Below are positions 58,241-64,000 of a stretch of DNA of 64,000 bases, piece by piece. Origin of the DNA: Terribacillus saccharophilus (GTDB lineage: Bacteria; Bacillota; Bacilli; Bacillales; Amphibacillaceae); NCBI RefSeq assembly GCF_002272075.1, contig NZ_NPBJ01000016.1, positions 62,001-126,000 on the forward strand. Direction: 5' to 3'. Both the position numbers and the translations under genes were made by a program. The notes under the pieces were generated by a model. It had not been told where the DNA came from. It did no database searches and saw only the letters and a program-made list of their open reading frames with translations. Every line of letters begins with the position of its first letter. Within the stretch, counting starts at the first letter, position 1.

Positions 58241-58795
58241 TCATGACGTGTGCTGAAAAAGTACTTTTGCCATCGCAATGGAGTAGTCCGCTGCTTTATC
58301 CGCACCAATCAAGGTGGTCATAGAAGTGGTTCCTTCAAGAAGCAGCGTCAGCTGATTGGCTAAATCAAGTGGATTATTATCCCAATTTTCTTGTGCTAGC
58401 TGTTGAAAATAATGCAGCAATCTTATTTTATGTTCTCTAGCGATGTTTTCAATTTCATCGTCTATCCCTGTATAATCTTCTATTGCCCTCAAAAACATAT
58501 CCCCTTTATAGGAATGTTCCTTTAACCAGCGACAGTGCGCTTCTACAGCTAGAATGAAAGGAGAACTCGAACCTTTCTCTATATAAGAATCCAGATAAGA
58601 CCAATAGCGTTCTTCTCGTCGCTTCAGTACTTCTTCAACTAATTTATTTTTGGAAGGAAAATGGTTATAAAGCGTCATTGTAGCAACATTTGCCTCCCGG
58701 ATGATTTGCTTAAGACCTACACCGCGAAATCCATGCTCATAAAACAATCGCTCCGCTACTTGCAGTAACATATCTTTTTTTGTAGATCGACTCAT
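58241..58795 (-). CDS. TetR-family transcriptional regulator
   Basis: A 184-residue repressor. The N-terminal HTH is DMLLQVAERLFYEHGFRGVGLKQIIREANVATMTLYNHFPSKNKLVEEVL (about 8-57), with MTLYNHFPSK the recognition helix. The C-terminal helical domain (EEHS..FLRAIEDYTGIDDEIENIAREHKIRLLHYFQQLAQ, then QLTLLLEGTTSMTTL) would bind the ligand. It is divergent from the BCCT transporter gene, 421 bp away, which could be its target. Not proven. Confidence 0.88.
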   Translation of the reverse strand: MSRSTKKDMLLQVAERLFYEHGFRGVGLKQIIREANVATMTLYNHFPSKNKLVEEVLKRREERYWSYLDSYIEKGSSSPFILAVEAHCRWLKEHSYKGDMFLRAIEDYTGIDDEIENIAREHKIRLLHYFQQLAQENWDNNPLDLANQLTLLLEGTTSMTTLIGADKAADYSIAMAKVLFQHTS

Positions 58796-59216
58796 ATGCT
58801 TAACGGCTCCTTTAAATTAGATAGACCTAAATTACAAATTACAACCTACAGTAATTACAAGTCAAACAATTTTCTACTGCCTCCTGTAAAATCTTTTCCC
58901 GTCTTGTACCTTACGATTTAAATTAACAAGATAATGAGTGATAACGGAGGGCTTTATTGCTTATTTAATATTTCGTTAAAATTATATTATCAAGGGGTTT
59001 TTACGGCGCTGAAGAAGCTTTATCGGTTGATTGAATATTAAACTTATGTTAAAAATAGAAAGGTCGTTCTATACAGTTCGGATAAGTTGTTAGAATTCTT
59101 ATGATCCTGGCCGCTGTCTTAGAAAGAGTAGAATTTAGAATCACTAAGATAAATTCACTCCTTATAAAAACAGCTATTGATGAGATTATAAGAATTTTTG
59201 AAAGGGGAATAGAATT
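58796..59216. other. Divergent intergenic region, TetR gene and BCCT gene
   Basis: No open frame of note. Near the TetR start are repeated AATTACAA words (about 58832-58860). Near the transporter gene lies an inverted repeat CTTATAA-N18-TTATAAG (59161-59167/59186-59192). The SD is AAAGGGG. A consensus promoter was not found. Confidence 0.4.
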
Positions 59217-60719
59217 ATGAATAAAGTAGGCAATGTTTTTTGGATATCTTTAATCCTTTGCGCTATTTTTGTTCTTTGGGGCGTAATAGCACCAGAGAAT
59301 ATGGATTATATAACTACTGAGGCGCAATCCTTTTTGACCTCAAAATTTGGTTGGTTTTATATTCTTTCAGTTGCTATCTTTCTGATCTTTTCCATCTACC
59401 TGATTTTTAGTCGTTTTGGGTCTATGCGTTTAGGAAAAGAAGGAGAAAAACCAGAATTCAAACGTATTACATGGTTTGCTATGTTGTTCAGTGCTGGTAT
59501 GGGTATAGGACTTGTGTTCTGGGGAACAGCAGAGCCGCTTGCGCACTTTGCAGCACCACCCGAAGCAGATCCGGAAACTATCGAAGCGGCTAAGAATGCA
59601 CTTCGCTATTCTGTATTCCACTGGGGATTACAGACATGGGGCGTTTATACAGTCATTGGTTTAGCCATTGCATACTTCAAGTTCCGCAGAGGTGCTCCTG
59701 GACTTATTAGTTCCACATTCCAGCCCTTGATAGGAGACAGAACAAATGGATGGATTGGTAAACTGATTGATATTATTGCTGTTTTTGCCACTATCTTTGG
59801 TGTTGCTACTTCCCTTGGATTAGGAGCTTCCCAAATCGCCGGCGGATTGGCATTCATTACTGATATAAAAAATAATTTCAGCACGCAGTTTGTTATTATT
59901 ATCATTGTTACCATTCTGTTCATGGCATCTGCTTGGTCGGGCATAGGTAAAGGAATAAAATGGCTGAGCAACGCTAATATTGTGTTGGCAGTATTACTGC
60001 TTTTACTTACTTTATTCCTAGGTCCTACACAATTTATTCTTAACACGTTTATATCTACTATGGGATCGTATGCGGAGTCTCTGCCTGCACTTAGTTTCCA
60101 GACAGGATCATTTGATAGTGATATTAATAGTTGGGTTCAGAGCTGGACCATTTTCTATTGGGCTTGGTTTATTGCATGGTCACCTTTCGTAGGTACATTC
60201 ATTGCACGTGTCTCTAAAGGAAGAACCATTCGTGAATTTGTAATAGGCGTTTTATTTATCCCAGCTATCTTCTGTGCATTCTGGTTTGTTGTCTTTGGCG
60301 GTACTGGTCTGTTCCAAGAAATTCATGGTATCAATACAGGACTTACTGATCTTGCGCAAGAACAATCATTATTTGGTGTATTCGAAGGATTACCGATGTC
60401 TACGTTACTATCAGTCGTTGCATTGTTCTTAATCGGCACATTCTTTATTACTTCTGCTGACTCTGCAACGTTTGTGCTTGGTATGCAAACATCAGGCGGA
60501 AGCCTCAATCCATCCAATAAAATTAAATTGACTTGGGGGATTATCCAAGCAGCAATTGCTTCTGTACTGCTGGCAACTGGCGGACTTAACGCGTTACAGA
60601 CTGCGTCAATTGTTTCTGCATTTCCTTTCGCCTTTATACTCCTGTTTATGGTTTGGTCACTCTGGAAGGCCATGAATGAGGATTGGAAGAAAGAAAAAAG
60701 TAAATCAAGACATAAATAA
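59217..60719 (+). CDS. BCCT-family betaine/choline/carnitine transporter (OpuD-like)
   Basis: A 500-residue membrane protein with 12 transmembrane helices, taking up glycine betaine or a related trimethylammonium compound with Na+ for osmoprotection. GMGIGLVFWGTAEPLAHF (about 98-115) is the glycine-rich unwound helix. WTIFYWAWFIAWSPFVGTFIARVSKGRTIREFV (about 315-347) is the BCCT signature with the Trp box. The N-terminal tail is short and the C-terminus basic (KKEKSKSRHK). B. subtilis OpuD has similar length (512). Substrate cannot be told from sequence. Confidence 0.92.
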   Translation: MNKVGNVFWISLILCAIFVLWGVIAPENMDYITTEAQSFLTSKFGWFYILSVAIFLIFSIYLIFSRFGSMRLGKEGEKPEFKRITWFAMLFSAGMGIGLVFWGTAEPLAHFAAPPEADPETIEAAKNALRYSVFHWGLQTWGVYTVIGLAIAYFKFRRGAPGLISSTFQPLIGDRTNGWIGKLIDIIAVFATIFGVATSLGLGASQIAGGLAFITDIKNNFSTQFVIIIIVTILFMASAWSGIGKGIKWLSNANIVLAVLLLLLTLFLGPTQFILNTFISTMGSYAESLPALSFQTGSFDSDINSWVQSWTIFYWAWFIAWSPFVGTFIARVSKGRTIREFVIGVLFIPAIFCAFWFVVFGGTGLFQEIHGINTGLTDLAQEQSLFGVFEGLPMSTLLSVVALFLIGTFFITSADSATFVLGMQTSGGSLNPSNKIKLTWGIIQAAIASVLLATGGLNALQTASIVSAFPFAFILLFMVWSLWKAMNEDWKKEKSKSRHK

Positions 60720-60734
60720 ATAGCACTGCAAATA

Positions 60735-60781
60735 AAAAAAGACCTCTGGAGGTGGAGACACCTTCCCAGAGGTCTTTTTTT

Positions 60782-60783
<2 letters not shown>
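60735..60783. terminator. Bidirectional terminator between BCCT and 6-phospho-beta-glucosidase genes
   Basis: AAAGACCTCTGG and CCAGAGGTCTTT enclose a second hairpin AGGTG/CACCT, giving a long stem. T-runs follow on both strands. The two genes are convergent. Confidence 0.92.
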
Positions 60784-62233
<1,450 letters not shown>

Positions 62234-64000
62234 CTATTTCACAACCGTCAGCAAGTCATTGCCTTGCGTCGTTGTCTCTGTTTCGTCAATGATGATTTCT
62301 TTATAATTAGCTGGATTGGTAAGAATGATAGGCGTGATCGTTTGCACACCTGCAGCTTCAATCGCTTCGCTGTCAAACTCGCTCAATACATCCCCTTGCT
62401 TCACGCGGTCTCCTTCTTTCACATGCAGTGTGAACGGTGAGCCATTAAGCTTAACTGTATCAAGACCTACGTGGATCAATACTTCTGCACCAGACTTAGA
62501 GCGTAATCCTATTGCATGCTTTGTCGGTGCGAGCATGACAATGGTTCCGTCAAATGGCGCATAAACTTTATTTTCACTTGGCTCAATTGCCAGCCCTTTC
62601 CCCATTGCTCCTGAACTGAACACTTCATCTGGCACTTCTTCCAACGCCAGCAATTTACCGCTTAGCGGTGCGTGAACTACTTCTTCATTGTTTTCTGCTG
62701 CAGACGCTTCTGCGTTGCTATCTTTCTGATCTACTGCCACACTGCTGTCAGCTTGTGCTGCAGTATCTTCACCGAAACCAAAAATCTGAATCAAGATGAT
62801 TGGCAGCACAATAGCGATAGCGGCGCCGATAACAATACCTATGAAACTTGTAGGGTAGTCTCCATTGATACCATTCACAATAGTTAATGGTCCTGGAAGT
62901 CCAGCATAAGCGAAATAATATGGATTGAAGAAACTTGCTACAATTGCACCAATTGCACCAGATATACAACCAATAATAAATGGTTTCTTGAATCGCAGTG
63001 TCACACCATAGATTGCTGGTTCTGTTATACCGAATATACCGGTAATACCTGCGGAAACACCGACTTTTTTAACTTCTTTACTTTTCGCTTTTAAAATAAC
63101 ACCGACAACCGCACCAACCTGTGCGATTACCGCAATCGTTTGATAAGCCTGGAAAGAATCACGACCATATTGCTCGAAGTTAGCCAGTACCATCGGCGTA
63201 ATACCCCAGTGAACACCGAAGATAACGATAACCTGCCATAGGGAGCCAATGATCGCTCCTGCAAGCCATGGTGCGTATTCAGCTAAGAAATTGTATCCGT
63301 TCGCAATTCCATTTGCTCCAAGAGAAGTCAATGGACCTATTGCTACAAGTGTCAGCGGAACCATGACTATGATAGAAATCAATGGCACGAACAATGGACG
63401 GATTACTTCGTTCATGTGCTTGTTCAAGAAGCGCTCCAAGTAAGAAAGGATCCAAACTAGGAACAGTGGCGGCAAGACAGATGATGTATAAGTCGTTTCT
63501 GTCAAAGGCAACCCAAGGAAGTTCATGCTATTTCCGTCCGCAATGCTTGCAGCCATCGTAGCCCAATCAGGACTGACAAGCGCTGCACAAGCAGCAACAG
63601 CTATATACGTATTTGTCTTGAAATGCTTAGACGCCGTAATAGCAATGAAAATAGGCAGGAACGTAAATGGAGCCCACGAAATAAAGCTAAATACTTGGTA
63701 CGTACTAGTTGTTTCGAAGTTTGGGAAAACCAAGTTGATTAGAATAAGTGCACCTTGCAGAATACCGGCCGCCGCAAGCACATAGATGAATGGTGCGAAT
63801 ACAGCTGACATTGTTGCAATAATTCGGTTAAGGATTGAGCCTTTGTTCTCGTTACCTGCTTCAGCAGTATCAACATTTACGAGTTTGGCAAATTCATCAT
63901 ATACCTCGCCGACATGCTGACCGATAACGACTTGGAACTGACCACCGTTTTCTACTACTGTAATGACACCTGGCAAACTATTAACCTCTTGTTTAGCAGA
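62234..64000 (-). CDS. bglP: PTS beta-glucoside EIIBCA (partial, 5' end off window)
   Basis: Only the last 588 codons of the gene are in the window. The 5' part (most of EIIB, with the phosphorylated Cys) lies beyond the right edge. Visible are the end of EIIB (VNSLPGVITVVENGGQFQVV), the EIIC membrane domain (about 10 helices, FSFISWAPFTFLPIFIAITASKHF; GITEPAIYGVTLRF) and the EIIA domain at the C-terminus (EEVVHAPLSGKLLALEEVPDEVFSSGAMGKG, EVLIHVGLDTVKLNG with the His). It imports and phosphorylates aryl-beta-glucosides. Domain order B-C-A is that of BglP/BglF. The 6-phospho-beta-glucosidase follows in the operon. Confidence 0.93.
   Translation of the reverse strand, partial: SAKQEVNSLPGVITVVENGGQFQVVIGQHVGEVYDEFAKLVNVDTAEAGNENKGSILNRIIATMSAVFAPFIYVLAAAGILQGALILINLVFPNFETTSTYQVFSFISWAPFTFLPIFIAITASKHFKTNTYIAVAACAALVSPDWATMAASIADGNSMNFLGLPLTETTYTSSVLPPLFLVWILSYLERFLNKHMNEVIRPLFVPLISIIVMVPLTLVAIGPLTSLGANGIANGYNFLAEYAPWLAGAIIGSLWQVIVIFGVHWGITPMVLANFEQYGRDSFQAYQTIAVIAQVGAVVGVILKAKSKEVKKVGVSAGITGIFGITEPAIYGVTLRFKKPFIIGCISGAIGAIVASFFNPYYFAYAGLPGPLTIVNGINGDYPTSFIGIVIGAAIAIVLPIILIQIFGFGEDTAAQADSSVAVDQKDSNAEASAAENNEEVVHAPLSGKLLALEEVPDEVFSSGAMGKGLAIEPSENKVYAPFDGTIVMLAPTKHAIGLRSKSGAEVLIHVGLDTVKLNGSPFTLHVKEGDRVKQGDVLSEFDSEAIEAAGVQTITPIILTNPANYKEIIIDETETTTQGNDLLTVVK

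Overview
The window comes from the chromosome of a low-GC Gram-positive bacterium of the family Bacillaceae. Evidence for this is the mreBH gene, the yfmT-yfmS gene pair, a YesW-type rhamnogalacturonan lyase, many strong GGAGG ribosome binding sites, sigma-A promoters, CcpA-type cre sites and a SAM-I riboswitch. Terribacillus or a relative would fit, but I cannot prove a genus from sequence alone. I see no rRNA, tRNA, CRISPR array, insertion sequence or prophage.

Layout. 1-7.5 kb: a SAM-I riboswitch whose gene lies off the left edge, a DUF1992 gene, a secreted CAP protein, mreBH behind a WalR-like box, a PC4-like/uracil-DNA glycosylase/VOC operon, a YdjC-type deacetylase, an IDEAL protein and corA. 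7.5-16 kb: a dicarboxylate symporter, then an operon of M20 amidohydrolase, polytopic membrane protein and amidohydrolase, a second M20 gene and a divergent UppS-like gene. 16-30 kb: a secreted GH78 rhamnosidase behind a perfect cre site, a PadR-DUF2812-M50 protease operon, a pseudouridine synthase, a LysR regulator, a diguanylate cyclase, a second membrane protein-M20 pair, and a secreted PL11 lyase. 30-39 kb: a cupin, yfmT-yfmS, three tandem acetyltransferases, small membrane proteins, a fused pabB-pabC, and single genes. 39-46 kb: an alpha-mannosidase operon with an ABC sugar importer that lacks its ATPase. 46-52 kb: small housekeeping and detoxification-type genes, including a collapsed acetyltransferase pseudogene. 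52-58 kb: an Ula-type PTS with a split transketolase and a PRD regulator. 58-64 kb: a TetR regulator, a BCCT transporter, and a beta-glucoside operon (bglP cut by the right edge).

Together the genes describe a saprophyte feeding on plant polymers. Rhamnogalacturonan is cut outside the cell by PL11 and GH78. Mannosides, beta-glucosides and an Ula-type substrate are imported by ABC or PTS systems. Cre-like sites at four or five of these loci point to catabolite control. The least described element is the pairing, twice in the window, of the same uncharacterised membrane transporter family with M20 peptidases/amidohydrolases. This suggests uptake and hydrolysis of an amide or peptide substrate.
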